This document shows, piece by piece, positions 26,276 to 38,190 of a stretch of 64,000 nucleotides of DNA (position 1 is the stretch's first letter; the number at the start of each line of letters is the position of its first letter). Location: NCBI RefSeq assembly GCF_011075055.1, contig NC_058152.1, positions 2,542,001 through 2,606,000 of the forward strand, given 5' to 3'. The translations under genes and the position numbers were made by a program. Under the pieces are notes generated by a model, which worked only from the letters and a program-made list of their open reading frames with translations, was not told where the DNA came from and searched no databases. The stretch is from Mangifera indica. Lineage: Eukaryota > Streptophyta > Magnoliopsida > Sapindales > Anacardiaceae.

Positions 26276-27033
26276 ATGTATCCTCCTCCATCTTATGACA
26301 ATGCTAAATATTCACAAGGGTATCAACCAGATGCCATGAACATCCGTCCTAGACAACCCTTCCCTCCTTCCAATCTTGCAACCGGAACACGGTGGTCGAC
26401 CAGTCTCTGTCACTGTTGTGATGACCCAGCAAACTGCTTGATTACTTGCTTTTGTCCTTGTGTTACGTTTGGGCAGATTGCTGAGATAGTTAACAAGGGT
26501 GCCGTATGTAAGTTTTTTTCTGTTGCCATTGCTACTGAAGATGCAGTTTTGATCTTGTCAGATTAATGGGTCTAACATTCAGTCTCTTGGTGTAGCTTGT
26601 GCAGCTAGTGGTGCAGTTTATGGGCTTCTTCTGGGCTTTGTGGGCTCATCTTGCTTGTACTCATGTTTCTACCGTTCAAGATTAAGAGGGCAATATGACT
26701 TGGAGGAGGCACCATGTGCCGATTGCTTAACTCACTTCTGCTGTGAACCATGTGCTCTTTGTCAAGAGTATAGAGAGCTCAAGAACCGTGGTTTTGATAT
26801 GGGTATTGGTAAGACGGTATTTTCTGTAGTGTTCTTGTCATACATTGATTAATGAGAAGATTTTCAATGTACTGGTTTAATTATTTCACCTATTTGAGCT
26901 TTCTCTTGTTCTTTTATCCATTCTTATGTATTGATTAATCAAATTTTTTGTGTATGAAGGTTGGCAGGCAAACATGGATAGACAAAACAGGGGAATCACA
27001 ATTGCTCCTGTTGTTGGAGGAATGTCCCGATGA
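26276..27033 (+). CDS. PCR: PLAC8-domain protein of the plant cadmium resistance (PCR) family (172 aa, 3 exons)
   Basis: Exons 26276-26507, 26596-26808 and 26960-27033 join in frame with GT..AG introns. A Pro/Tyr-rich N-terminal tail precedes the conserved cysteine block [20 protein letters not shown] with CPC at residues 60-62 (motif C-LITC-F-CPC), then a hydrophobic span starting [14 protein letters not shown] (about residues 83-100). The second PLAC8 cysteine block, [20 protein letters not shown], and [10 protein letters not shown] follow, the standard order for PCR/FW2.2-like proteins. Known members sit in the plasma membrane and affect metal (Cd, Zn, Ca) handling or cell number and organ size; which role applies here cannot be told. 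A three-codon poly-A tract directly precedes the ATG. Retention of intron 1 would truncate the protein after a few codons. Confidence 0.93.
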
Positions 27034-27264
27034 TCAGAACCCACCAAGCTAGCTGCGTGTATTAACACTTAGCAGGCTGCATTCGTTCCGCTAATTTTAC
27101 TGTTGTATTTATTCATGATATTGTTTCGGCTTATTGTTTGGTTCTATTCAAGAAATCAAGATCCAGTTTTCTCGTCTTTATTTATTTTTATATTATTGTC
27201 TTAGGTTGACTGATTTCATATTAACTTCATCTTTCATCATAACAAATGGAGATGGACAGGAAGT

Positions 27265-27419
27265 AGTCTAACTCTCCTAGGTCTTTTCATGCAAACTGAG
27301 AGGTTTTGAATATACCCTGTATCTCTTCCAGTTAAAAGCATATCATCTACATATACAATAGCTAAACAGTTAGCTGATCTATGTTTACTTTGGAAAGAAT
27401 CCGATTCAGTGGAGTTCAA
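27265..27419 (-). mobile_element. Copia reverse-transcriptase fragment
   Basis: On the minus strand a short frame contains the YVDD catalytic signature in the context VYVDDMLLTG, followed by a few residues of the next conserved block before similarity fades. It is only about 50 codons long and has no LTRs nearby, so it is a decayed relic. It lies between the convergent PCR and CML genes, near the PCR 3' UTR. Confidence 0.8.
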
Positions 27420-27594
27420 GAAAACAATTCAGATTTACGAAAGTTTAGCTTTAATAGGTACTTCGGTATTCAAGACATAAAATGAAATTTATAGCACAAA
27501 TTTCAGCATCATGATACAAACATACGATACATAAGGGAAGAAAAGTTGAAGATTTGAGTTAATTAGGACTGAAGAAACATGGCAAAATTAGGCA

Positions 27595-28161
27595 CTAAGT
27601 GACTTTCATGGTGCGAGTCATCATGGTGAAAAACTCATCCATGTCAACAAAGCCATCCCCATCAGCATCAACTCCTCTGATCATCTTCCTGCAAGCATCA
27701 AGGCTACATCTTTCTCCCATTCTCCTCAGAACCTCCATCAACTCTTCAGCGCTTATTTTCTTATCTCCATTCAAATCAAACACTTGAAACGCTGCTTGAA
27801 TGTCACTTTTCCTTGTCCCCTCTCCCACGCCCTGCATCATTTCCATGAACTCTTTGAAGTCAATGAACCCATCTCCATCAGTGTCAACGAACTGAAAGGA
27901 TTTCGCAGCTTCAGCTTCTGCAACTCCTTTACCAAGCAAGTGCAAAGCTGCTTTGTACTCCTTCCTAGAGATCTTCCCATCTTTGTTAGTGTCAAATTTG
28001 TCGAAGACGGCTCTCATCTCCTGCACATTTGGTTGCATGACTTGTGAAGAAGCCCTAGAGATTTGCCTGTCCGTAGAGATGCTCAACTGGGGTGGTGATT
28101 TTTTGGAGGACTTTCTATTTGAAAGGCCATACTGGAAATTGAGAAAACTTGTGTTTGACAT
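27595..28161 (-). CDS. CML: Calmodulin-like calcium-binding protein with four EF-hands (188 aa)
   Basis: A single uninterrupted exon, as is common for CML genes. The start MSNTSFLNFQYGLS is preferred because this N-terminus resembles the Arabidopsis CML30/At2g15680-type proteins; an in-frame ATG at 28194 would add 11 residues. A Ser/Lys-rich N-terminal extension of ~45 residues precedes four EF-hand loops: 57-68 (DTNKDGKISRKE), 93-104 (DTDGDGFIDFKE), 129-140 (DLNGDKKISAEE) and 165-176 (DADGDGFVDMDE). Loop 3 has Lys at loop position 6, where Gly is nearly invariant; the other three are canonical. The role is calcium sensing and relay to unknown targets. A TATAAAT tract at about 28246-28252 on the minus strand could be the TATA box. 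The gene is convergent with the PCR gene, about 560 bases from its stop. Confidence 0.92.
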   Translation of the reverse strand: MSNTSFLNFQYGLSNRKSSKKSPPQLSISTDRQISRASSQVMQPNVQEMRAVFDKFDTNKDGKISRKEYKAALHLLGKGVAEAEAAKSFQFVDTDGDGFIDFKEFMEMMQGVGEGTRKSDIQAAFQVFDLNGDKKISAEELMEVLRRMGERCSLDACRKMIRGVDADGDGFVDMDEFFTMMTRTMKVT

Positions 28162-28261
28162 TCTGACGATGATCTTACAATCTAGAGCAAGCAAAGTTAT
28201 GAAAATGCTGAGATAAGCTTGAATGCAACTTACTCTCGACCTTCAAATTTATATCTAAGTT

Positions 28262-30571
28262 GCCGATTCCATTTGGACAATTAGTTGCGTCCTCCTACTA
28301 TTCTTATTCTGCAAATCACTTTCAAGAAACTTGAGGGAAGTTTCACGGTGAATTTCAGTAGATGCTTGTAATGAGAAAACATTGGACTAGCGCCAAAGCA
28401 ACAGCATATTTACAAAAAAGATATCCCCTCTGCAAAAAGTTGACAAGCATCTGCTTTAATTAGCCATCCAACGGAGGCTTCCTTTGGGCAGAGTTCATAA
28501 AGTGAAAGATGCTTCGTCTTCTGGAAGTGGGATAAGATCAAAACAGAATGTGAAAAGTAAGGTACGTAGGGTATATATGGATTTGTGAGTAAACAAAAAC
28601 AAATTTGACTATGAAAGTAAAAGTTGAATTAATTTAAGATATTCTTGCTTTCAGAAGTGAAGTCAAGCCAGCCTTAATAGGAGATGAAATTAAATGAAAG
28701 TATCATCAAGTGATTTTAGATTACTTTAATTAGGATTTCTCAACTCGAAAGAAATTAGGATTTCTTTTCAACTTTATCTCAATTTCAACTAAAATTCACT
28801 TAAAATCATGAAACCTGACAACAAATTCATCTTAATCCTAGTAAGAAATCATTTGAATACACTATTTCTAATATTTTTCAAGAATTTATGTGAATTTGAG
28901 TTTGAAATTTGAAGAATTCTTAGGGTATGTGTTCTTGCTTATAGTATGAATAAGTCTAATTTAAATCTCTTTCTTTGATCAAATTTTCATTATTATTGTG
29001 AATTCAAGTTAAGAGTATAATACCCAGTATGGTTTATTAAGAGCTATTGTGATTTTTTTTTTTTCAAAAAATTTGAAGAAATAGTGGGTGTGAGCGTTGA
29101 CAAATTTTTTTTTTTTAAATTTGAAGAAATATTTGACCTTTTGAGTTAGAATTTTGCAAAAGTAGAAAAACCCACATGTAGGAGTGATTTGGGTATAGTA
29201 TACACGTTTTGAAGGGTAGGTGTAGTTTTGCTTAGAGGGATAAAGTGTAAAATTTTAAACTTTTGGGGTGATTTGAAAATTTATTATAATATACAATTTT
29301 TTGATATCTTGTAAATAGTATTTTAATATATATTTTAACATGTGAAATTTCATAGGATATGTTACATTATAAGTTTGCCAAATATCATTGCTTATTCATG
29401 AATTCTTGCAAATATTTAAAAATTAAAAAATATATAAAATTATAGGTTGGTTGCTAAGGGCCTATGAAGGCATGACCCAAGGCCATAGGTTGTGTCATGG
29501 GCATTTCTATGTGTGCAGACAGGCTCAACTCACAAGACTTGTCAATAGATAGACTTAGGCATAACACGACTTGAAGGCACAATAAGTCTTGTTAGTTTTA
29601 GCTTGGTATGATCTATTGTCATGTCAAATCATTACCAAAAGGAGGAAAAAATCAACTAGGAATTAAGAGGTTGTGTTGTGTTGTTGCAACATACATACAT
29701 ACATACATACATATACATACATCTCAATAAAGGAATGATGTAGGGATGACAACGGGGATGAGTAGGCTAAATATCTTATTCTTTGCCTCTATCCCCACAA
29801 GGGATGTCAATGTCCACCCTTGACTTATCCTCTTTGCAAGGATGGTAAGAATTCTTTATCTCTTATTTATGAGAAAAAATTCTCTCCCCATCCTCATAAA
29901 ATTTTCTTTTCATATCTTCTGAACATAATATAAATATATTATACAATTATATTAATAAAATTAAAATTAACTTATTATTTTAAATATCACAAATAATATA
30001 TATTTTAATATAAAATTATGTAAATATATTATTATTATTTTAAATAAAAATATTAATATAAAGAGACAAAAATGAGATCAGGGATAAAATGGGATGGGGA
30101 CAATATAGGAACAGATCATCTCTATCTCTGTCCTGTTCTTAATTGCAAAAATATTTTTTATTCTTATTATCATTTTTTTAAAATTTTTTCTGAATAATTT
30201 CCTTTCCGCTAATTTATAGCGCACGATAGTAATTTTTTTTTTTTCTAAATTTTAAGCTTTGCCGTGGAGCATCTTATAAAATAAAATTTTTTAATCCATT
30301 AGTAGTTAAGGTTTTTGACTCCAGTCACATTAAAATGGCTTGTTTCATGATTTCTGGTCTCATTCTTTATATTGAAACTGAACATTGGCCCAACTCGAAC
30401 GTAAGCCTGTGTTTACATAAACTATTCACCACCACCGTTCGCATAATCCTTAATAGAAAACTCCTTAAAGACAGTAAGAAAAAAAAAATTATTAAAAGCC
30501 GAAAAGACCTTCCACAGTTAAGGTCTACTAAAACAAAAGATACTAAACAGTGCAATTTTGATTGCTCAATT
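28262..30571. other. Intergenic region between the CML and MATE genes
   Basis: No gene recognised. A (CATA)n microsatellite lies at about 29691-29722. A repeat at about 29747-30160 opens with 'tagggatgacaacggggatgag' and has AT-rich internal sequence also found at the left edge of the window. Confidence 0.5.
29691..29722. repeat. (CATA)n microsatellite
   Basis: About six 'cata' units, with one interruption. Confidence 0.9.
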
Positions 30572-32195
30572 CTAAGTCAGCACCGGTCCTGATATTAACC
30601 CTCTCTCTGCTTCATCTTCCATGGCAGTACTAGTGAGCTCTCTAGCTCTTTCGGCTTGCACCATCCAATCTGTTCTAATCAAAACTCCCACCATCACAAC
30701 AGCACACACCGCCTGAGCCGCTAATAACCCCAACCAAAGCCCGATTAAACCCATGTTCATCACCAAGCCCATCATGATAGCAATAGGCAACCCCACGCCA
30801 TAAAATGATACCAAGTTTATGTTGGCACCCAAAGTTGGCCTAGCACTGCCTCTTAACGCCCCGCAGATGGTGGTTTGTGGGCAGTTTCCCAGCTCGCATA
30901 AGCCTACCACCGGCATGGATATAGCTGTTAATGATAAAATAGCCGTGTCATTAGTAAAGATTTTGCCCCAAACATTCCTCATTGTTGTTGTGAATGACAA
31001 GGCGACAATGCTCATTAAAATAGCGCATAATAGTGCAATTACAGAAGAAGCTCTAGCTTCGGCAGGCCTGTTGGCGCCCAACTCATTTCCAACTCTGGTT
31101 GATACGGCTAAGCTTAGTGCTGAAGGGAAGATGTAAACAAGTGAAGTTGCTTGTATTATAATTCCCATGGTGGCAATAGCCTCACTGGGATTGGACAAGA
31201 GCCCTGAAAGGACTATCATCAGCTCATACCACCACCATTCTAAACACACAGATATGCAACTGGGGATTGCCAGGCCTAGAATTGGTCTCCATTCTACAAA
31301 GCATTCAAGTGACCAGCCTGGCCATGATTTTCTACAAGTATCAGAAACGAAGATGTAAACCAAAATGGTTAACAATAGATTGAAATCCGTTAAGGCTGCA
31401 GCCACAGCTACGCCTTGAATGCCAAGACTTAGATGATAGACTAAGATGTAGTTCAGTGGTGCATGCAGAGCAAGAGCAAGAGCTGCACTGAACATAAGAG
31501 GGAAAGTTATGTTTTGGGTTCTTAGGTAGATTTTGAGAGGGTTGATAATGGATTGGAAGAATAGATCTGGGAGGGAGAATACGAGATAAGTAGAAGCGAT
31601 GGATGAGATAACAGAATCTTGGCCACAAAAGAGAAGTATGGGTTCGAAGTTTAGCCACAAAAGAGAGATGGGTAAACAAACTAAGAGGAGAATAACAATG
31701 GTGCGTTGGAGGGTCTGGCCCATAAGTGGCCATTGTCTGGCTCCGCAGGCTTGAGAAGAGATGGCTTCCATGCCCATAGAGAGACCAGAAATGAGTGAAT
31801 AGCCGGTGATATTAGCGATACCGATTGAAAGTGAACCTCCAGCTAATTCATGCTTACCCAATTTCCCCATAAATAACATGGATATTGCCGATTTTCCATA
31901 AATCAGAAGGCCTGTCATAATCATTGGGAGGGCTATGGTGTACAGCTCTTTGACTTCTTCAACAACCTGCAGGTTGAGAAAGCCTAAAATTTAAACCATG
32001 AAAGCAGTAGTAGTACAAAGGAAAAATACAAGAAAATGCTGGCATCATTAAACTAACCTGAGATAGAAATGGTCGGCAGGAATTATATTGGCAGTTCAGA
32101 GAATCTTGCTTTTCTGCTACATTTTTAGTAGTTTCATGCAAAGAAGTTGTTGAGCTATAATTCAACAGAAGAGGAACTGATGACTCATTCACCAT
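30572..32195 (-). CDS. MATE (DTX) efflux transporter of the DTX48-51 type (510 aa, 2 exons)
   Basis: Exon 1 is 32195-32058 (46 codons) and exon 2 is 31966-30572, a phase-0 GT..AG junction. The hydrophilic N-terminus leads into VVEEVKELYTIALPMIMTGL, then about twelve hydrophobic segments in two MatE repeats. Recognisable signatures are MGKLGKHELAGGSLSIGIAN, GMEAISSQACGARQW, the long PLNYILVYHLSLGIQGVA segment, VSTRVGNELGANRP (second repeat) and ELGNCPQTTICGALRG. The wording and the nearly single-exon structure fit the plant clade holding Arabidopsis DTX48-51 (ADS1/BCD1 relatives), inferred endomembrane or plasma-membrane proton-coupled exporters that influence hormone, iron or defence status. 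Substrate cannot be read from sequence. The C-terminal tail (about 30 residues) is hydrophilic. A TATATATATA run at about 32325-32337 on the minus strand may be the core promoter. Confidence 0.93.
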
Positions 32196-32324
32196 ACTAA
32201 TATATCAGAAGACAAGAAAATTACTTGAGGCTGCAGAGTGGTAGATTGAGTCTCAGTAATTAAAAAGAGAGCACTGAAAATGGAAGTAGCAATTCTCTTT
32301 CTGGGTTGGCTGGCAACTGGATAG

Positions 32325-32337
32325 TTGTATATATATA
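32325..32337 (-). promoter_or_regulatory. Possible TATA region of the MATE gene
   Basis: A TA repeat about 130 bases upstream of the start codon. Its spacing suits a TATA box, but a plain microsatellite is also possible. Confidence 0.4.
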
Positions 32338-32685
32338 TAGATTTGTGAGAGTGAGTAGTATTTGTGTTTAACTATTAATGATGTAATTTAAGAGAAATTA
32401 GTTAGGGTTTGACAGTGAAAAAAGGAGGTGAAAATGGAAACGCAGGTGGTGGCAGTCCCTCCAAATGCCAAACAAGGAAAGCTGTCAAGACATCATCAAC
32501 ATTCGAAACAAGTTATATCTCCTTTCCATGGCCCCCATTGCACCAACTCTCTTCTAATCAATCTAGGGGTGCCCCTTCGTTCCATCTCTTTATGTTTCTA
32601 TCCATATCTCATTCTTACCCCGATTAAATGTCAAATCTATAAAATTCTGTACATACAAACATAGTTTGTTTATGTATTCTAATAC

Positions 32686-33151
32686 CACTAAAAAAAACTA
32701 GCATTAACAATAAAAAAAAATAACGAGTCAATAAATATTTGATCGTTATAAGTATTATTTTTATGGTTTTAATAATTAAATATTTATATTTTTCTTAAAA
32801 TTAAATAAATTTTTTATTTTAACAATAGAAAAATGGTTTTAAAAAAGTTTTAATAATAAAAAAAATTATGTTATCGTTTGTTGTTATAGTTTTCCTAATT
32901 AAAAATATTAACGATATGAATACTTTTAATGGGAGAAAATATACTGACAAACAATAACAAAGATTTTTTTTATCAGTAAAATTTTTTAATAATAAGAAAT
33001 AAATTTTTAATAAATATTTTTTTATTGTTAAAATAAAAAATTTATTTATTTTTAATGAGAATATAAATAATTAATTATTAAAATCATATAAACAATATTT
33101 ATAATAACCGTTTCTTTATTTTCCTTGTGCTGATGTGGGTTTTTTGTTGTG
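32686..33151. mobile_element. CACTA-type miniature element (466 bp)
   Basis: Starts CACTAAAAAAAACTAGCATT and ends in the reverse complement of CACAACAAAAAACCCACATC. It is flanked by TAC on both sides (32683-32685 and 33152-33154), the 3-bp duplication expected for CACTA transposons. Long subterminal arms are complementary, for example 'gttttaataattaaatattt' on the left against 'aaataattaattattaaaat' on the right, and 'aaattttttattttaacaat' on the left against its reverse complement 'attgttaaaataaaaaattt' near 33025. There is no coding capacity. Confidence 0.78.
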
Positions 33152-33584
33152 TACTATAAATAGTAGAAATTTTGCATCCTTGAGTGCAGGCAAATCCTTT
33201 GCTAATTCGATGGTTGGTTTGCCTGTCTGCCTCTATATTTTATAAATGAATGAAAAAATATGCAGTAATAATTTATACAAGAAAGAAGAAGATGACAATG
33301 GAGGAAAGAAACAAAAAGGAAGAAAAGGGGTTGGGTGTTACACGTATCCAACCATCTGGACATGTGTTGCTGCAATAATGTGTGCATGCCATTTGCCACA
33401 TAAATGACTTACAAGCTTGTTTCTTTTGAAGAATATATAAAATTTGCATGGCTGGGTCTTGGTAAATTTTGTCAAAACCTTTCAGCGCTTTTCACACTTT
33501 GGTTGGTACCTTCAACAAGTACAACACTGTTTTATTCCACTTTTCTTTTCAAATATGTATTGGTCCCTCCTTAATCAGATTTTC

Positions 33585-33611
33585 ATATATATATATATAT
33601 ATATATATATG
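33585..33611. repeat. (AT)n microsatellite
   Basis: About 13 AT dinucleotides. Confidence 0.95.
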
Positions 33612-33838
33612 ACTGCTAACCAATTTTCAAATAAGAAAAACTTGTCTAATCTGTAACGTACGAACATCATACTTACGACACAAACAATTGAATAATGATT
33701 TCGAAACCCAAAGCTTTAACTGACTTTAAAGAGTCTCTGAGAAGTTGCACTAGAATTTTCCATTGCATTTTGCGAAGAAAATGAACGAGCAGCTTACAAG
33801 ATAATAATGTAACGGCACATATTTTTTAGTTTAAGTTT

Positions 33839-34684
33839 GGGGAAAGGATGATTTCCCACCCATTGTTTAGTTGAATCTCAAAAGCATACTCACACCAGAT
33901 GAAAAACCCAAAAACCCACCCAAAGTTTAATCTGTTTGCATCCACCCACATCTGCCGTTAAATTTTCTGTTAAATAGAGGGGTAAAACCGTCATTTTACT
34001 GTTTATATTCCACTGATTTAATTCTATCGCATTTTCTCCCTCCGATTTTAAAAGTTACACTTTACCCCCATCCCTAAACTTTAAAAAGTGACTTTCACCT
34101 CCTCAAATCCCTAATTTTTTTTTCATTTTCCCTCCAGCCACTGGCGACGACGTGGCTGGAGGGAGAGTGACGAGGGCTCGTCCATTCTCTGGACGATGCT
34201 CGTCCCTGGAATGGACTACGATCGTCCATTCTCTGGACGACGCTCGTCGTCCAGACTGGACAACGCTTCGTCGTCTAGACTGGACGACGCTTCGTCGTCC
34301 AGAACGGAGGACGATTCGTCGTCGAGATCTGGACGACCGTCGTCCTTCTTGGATGACGGTCGTCCAGAGGTGGTCGACCTCTGGACGAAATCTTCTCAGC
34401 AGTCGCTGAAAAAAGTGGCTGCATTTCAGGGGAAAAAAGTGAATTTTTTAAAACTTAATTCAGGGGACAAATGTTAGTTTTTCAAATTAAAGGGGGAAAA
34501 ATGAGATAAAATTTTAATTATTTAATATTATTAATGAAATTACTAATTTGTCCCTTAATCTAACTGAAAAAATATGGGTGGAAACAAACAGATTAAATTT
34601 TGGGTGGGTGATTGGGTTTTTAATCTGACGTGGGTATGTGATTGAGAAACGGCTAAAACATGGGTGGGAAATAGTCCTTTGCCC
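33839..34684. mobile_element. Mutator-like miniature element with GC-rich core (846 bp)
   Basis: Termini are inverted: left GGGGAAAGGATGATTTCCCA and right (reverse complement) GGGCAAAGGACTATTTCCCA, both continuing CCCAT.GTTTAG. A perfect 9-bp duplication TTTAAGTTT flanks it (33830-33838 and 34685-34693), the hallmark of Mutator-like elements. The core at about 34140-34400 is strikingly GC-rich and built from interleaved CGTCGTCCAG and CTGGACGACG units. Frames through the core are low-complexity and not called as genes. Confidence 0.88.
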
Positions 34685-34696
34685 TTTAAGTTTGGT

Positions 34697-37600
34697 TAGA
34701 TATTTTCAATGCTGGAAAATTTTTTAATGTGAATTAACATTAATTATAATTTTAGTTTAATAAAATTAAGTAATTAAATAGTTTAATGATAGTTAATATG
34801 TGAATTTAAATGATCAATAAAAATAAATCTAATACAAATTATGATTTGGGTTGATGGATTTTTAATAAGGTCTATTAACTTACTATATATTATTAAATTC
34901 CTTCTTTGAAACCAATAGATATTATATTTTAACTAATTATAAGTTATCAATAAAGAAGATTTTAAGAGTAAAAGACAAGTCTCTCTACAAATATACACAG
35001 GTTATATAATATTTTAGTTAAATATATAATTTTAAAGTTTTAATTCAGTGCATGATAACTTGTACCTAAGTCTATTGGAATTAGGAACATATGATTTTTG
35101 TTCGTCTAAATGAAATATTACACTGCCAGCACAAAAAGCGCGCAATGAGAAATGTCGATTTTCTTATGGTTCAGCATAAGTTCCTGACATCGAAAAGTGT
35201 AAAAGAAACTGACATATATGCTACTGTTTTGAAGAACCCTATTGGCAACGCCTACAGTTTTTGTGTACTGGGTAAAAGGTTTAGAAAGACCAAGAATAGG
35301 TTAGGAAAACTCTGTATTCTAACTTGTTTTCCTGGCTTTTGTTTGTGTCTATAATCATCTCTATATTGTCGTGTTCGATAAAATGAGAAAGGATTACCAT
35401 TTATTAAACTAGCTTTATCACTTTAAAACACCCTTTATAAACCACACAACGATGGGCGCCTAATTAATAAAAACCAATGGCCTCCCACTGCATCTCTATA
35501 AGTTTATTGAGTTTCCACAGTTAACATATGTACCCTACCGTAGGGTCATTGTGTAGGATTGATTTATATGAATTCTAACAAATATATTCATGCATAATCC
35601 AGTCATACTAATATTGATTCATCATGTAAATAAAGGTTACATAATACTGAAATTAAAAGTTTTAAGAATTCAGACAAATTTGATGTGCTATAATTGATGT
35701 AAAATCAATTCGAATCTGAATAATTGTTGATTTGTAAAATTGGTCTTTCTTTTTCATATACTCTTAAAATAACACTGTGTCTGTATTGAGAAAGGGAACC
35801 TAATCTCTTTTATAACAGTTTATTGAGTTTTCCTATCATAAGCTCAAGAAATTTGATAATTCATACTTGCATCATCATAACCCAAATTTTATCTAAGAAG
35901 TATGTAGGACATTTAACAAAATTGATCAATGGTATTAAAACTTAAATAGTTAGACTATACATTTCCTTGGGTTTTATAAAATTAAATCAACATCAATGTT
36001 TGCCCACATTTGGGAAATTTTCTAACACACAGAAATTCCATAATTTATAGCACAGATTATAATAAATTTATAAAACAAACAATAAGTCTTTTTTCTGTCT
36101 CCTTCTTCCCTTCTATTGGACATGGCCTCACTCTATACATTTTTTGGCCGAAAGCTGGAGAGAGAGAGAGTGATTGAACACCCAGAGGCCGTTTGCCATA
36201 TACAGGCAAACGATGGGAGCAAGGTCCATGTGACTAGATGCTCATATTCGAATTTTTAGTGAAGCTTTTAGACCCACTTCTCTATTCCAACTGATTGATT
36301 TTCATATGCAGTTTGTGCTTTTATTTGTTGTAGGTACCCTTATTGATGTTGATCATGCACTAATTTATCATCCAACCAATAAATTTAGATAAGGACGTGC
36401 TTGTTGTTGAGCCGTGTTTCATTTTTGCAAATTTGACTTTGTAAGCAAGATTCAATTATTCAACTGACTATTAATTAATAAAGTCTATCTCTAGTCCTAC
36501 TCAACTCAATCAGAAAAAAAAAAAAAAGAATCTAATCTTCATCAACCACATCAAAATTCGCAAGATGGATAGTGAAGCTCCCACATAATCTCTTTGTAAT
36601 CCTCTATTTAAAATCAAATTATAGAGTTGAGGTAAACTATAGAGTCAAGTGAAGTTCCACTTTTTGTTTTTGATGAAATTGACTCTCTTCCTAAAAATAT
36701 ATTTAAAATAAAATAAAAGAAAATAAAATTAAGAAAGGGGGAGAGGAGTGTAGCCGCATTTGTTGATAAAGCTGGACGACGTGATGATCATGAAAATCAT
36801 GATCAACTGAATTTGTGGCTGTCCTTTATTATTGACCAACTATCTAGATGTTGTGCAAAAATTTTCTACCTTGACCATTTGATGTGTTCGTAAGCATTTA
36901 ATGTTTTGATGTATAAACATTTAATGTATGGTGAGCCATACCATAGGCATAGAAAATTATCTTTGACATTGCCAACATGCATGTTAATCACATGTAGGCA
37001 TTAATCACATGTTACTCATATGTACCGGGCAAATGGAAGAATGAAAAAAATAGCAACTGTCGTTAAAAACACATTTCACATCTAGTTTTATTTCTTCTTA
37101 TGTTTCTTGTTGATTCTTTCACCTGTTAACTAGATTTCTCTTCCACTCAAATTTCTAGTGCTATGTATTAGTTTCTAATTTAGTACAAATCTAACTCATA
37201 CCATGTACTAAATTTCCAAAAGTTTTTTTTATCATTCTGTTTAAAATGAGGTATTTTGTTGTGTTTGGTTGCCTCATTTGATCAAGTGAGGGCAGATTTC
37301 TCGAATTCTAATTTGTCTCGATATTTTATTTCAAGAGAAAAATCTTTAAAACCCTTTTAAAATTATTGGTAAATTAAATAATGATCTAGGACTTTAAAGT
37401 AAGCCCTTCTTCTATTTTGCTGCCCCTTATACCCCATTTTGCTCATAAAAATGCCAGATTGCTGTTGAAGAGAATTGCGACTTTGGGCTTACAACGATTC
37501 CATTTTTTTAATATTCCGAAAATGAAACTTCTTATGCCATTAAACATTCATTTTTTTACCTTTTAATTTTTTTAATCATTTTTTTTATACCATTAAACAT

Positions 37601-37881
37601 GTTTGTTTTTTCATTTTAATTCAATTTCTAGTTTTCAATTGTTTTCGACTTAACAGTCACTTTTTTACAAAAATTCAGTGAATTGTAAAAAAATATGTTT
37701 TTTTTTTTTTAACTTTTCGCTTAATAGACAATTATCTGAATGCTTTGTTCTAATTATTATGTATAATTTCATCCCTATTCATTTTCATAATCTTTTTTAA
37801 TTATCTAAAAAATTATGCGACAACCCTTTCAAATTTTCATCGCAAACCTAGAAATAAATTTTTATATATAGAGAGAGAATT
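34697..37881. other. Intergenic region, no gene recognised
   Basis: AT-rich sequence without gene-like splice structure. A short frame at 35091-35354 has no recognised motif. No clear transposon ends were found by eye. Confidence 0.4.
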
Positions 37882-37889
37882 AGATAGAT

Positions 37890-38182
37890 TAGGGCTAGAT
37901 TCGAACCGAATCAGCTCGAGCTTGGTTTGGTCGAGCCCGAAACGAGCCGACCTTAGTCGAGCTCAAGCTCGAGCTACTTTTTAGATTTTCTAATTAAAAT
38001 TTTTTATACAAAACGATATCGTTTTGATCAATATATATTAAAATGACGTCGTTTTAATAATAAAAAATGAGTCGAACTGAATTTGAACCGGCTTTAGCTG
38101 AGCTCGAGCTTGAACTCGAGTCAACTATATATGAACCAAGTCGAGTTCAAGCTCGGCTTAACTCGGCTCGAATCCAACCCTA
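37890..38182. mobile_element. hAT-type miniature element, copy 1 (293 bp)
   Basis: Starts TAGGGCTAGATTCGAACCGA and ends in the reverse complement of TAGGGTTGGATTCGAGCCGA. It is flanked by AGATAGAT at 37882-37889 and 38183-38190, an 8-bp duplication typical of hAT elements, although the flank is itself GATA-rich so this TSD is less certain. A perfect 16-bp palindrome AAAACGATATCGTTTT lies at 38010-38025, and 'gagctcgagc'-type palindromic motifs fill both halves. Confidence 0.8.
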
Positions 38183-38190
38183 AGATAGAT

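Noticed and set aside
34152..34477. Arg/Ser/Asp-rich frames in the Mutator-like core
   Set aside because: They arise from the CGTCGTCCAG repeats in several frames; low complexity without gene structure.
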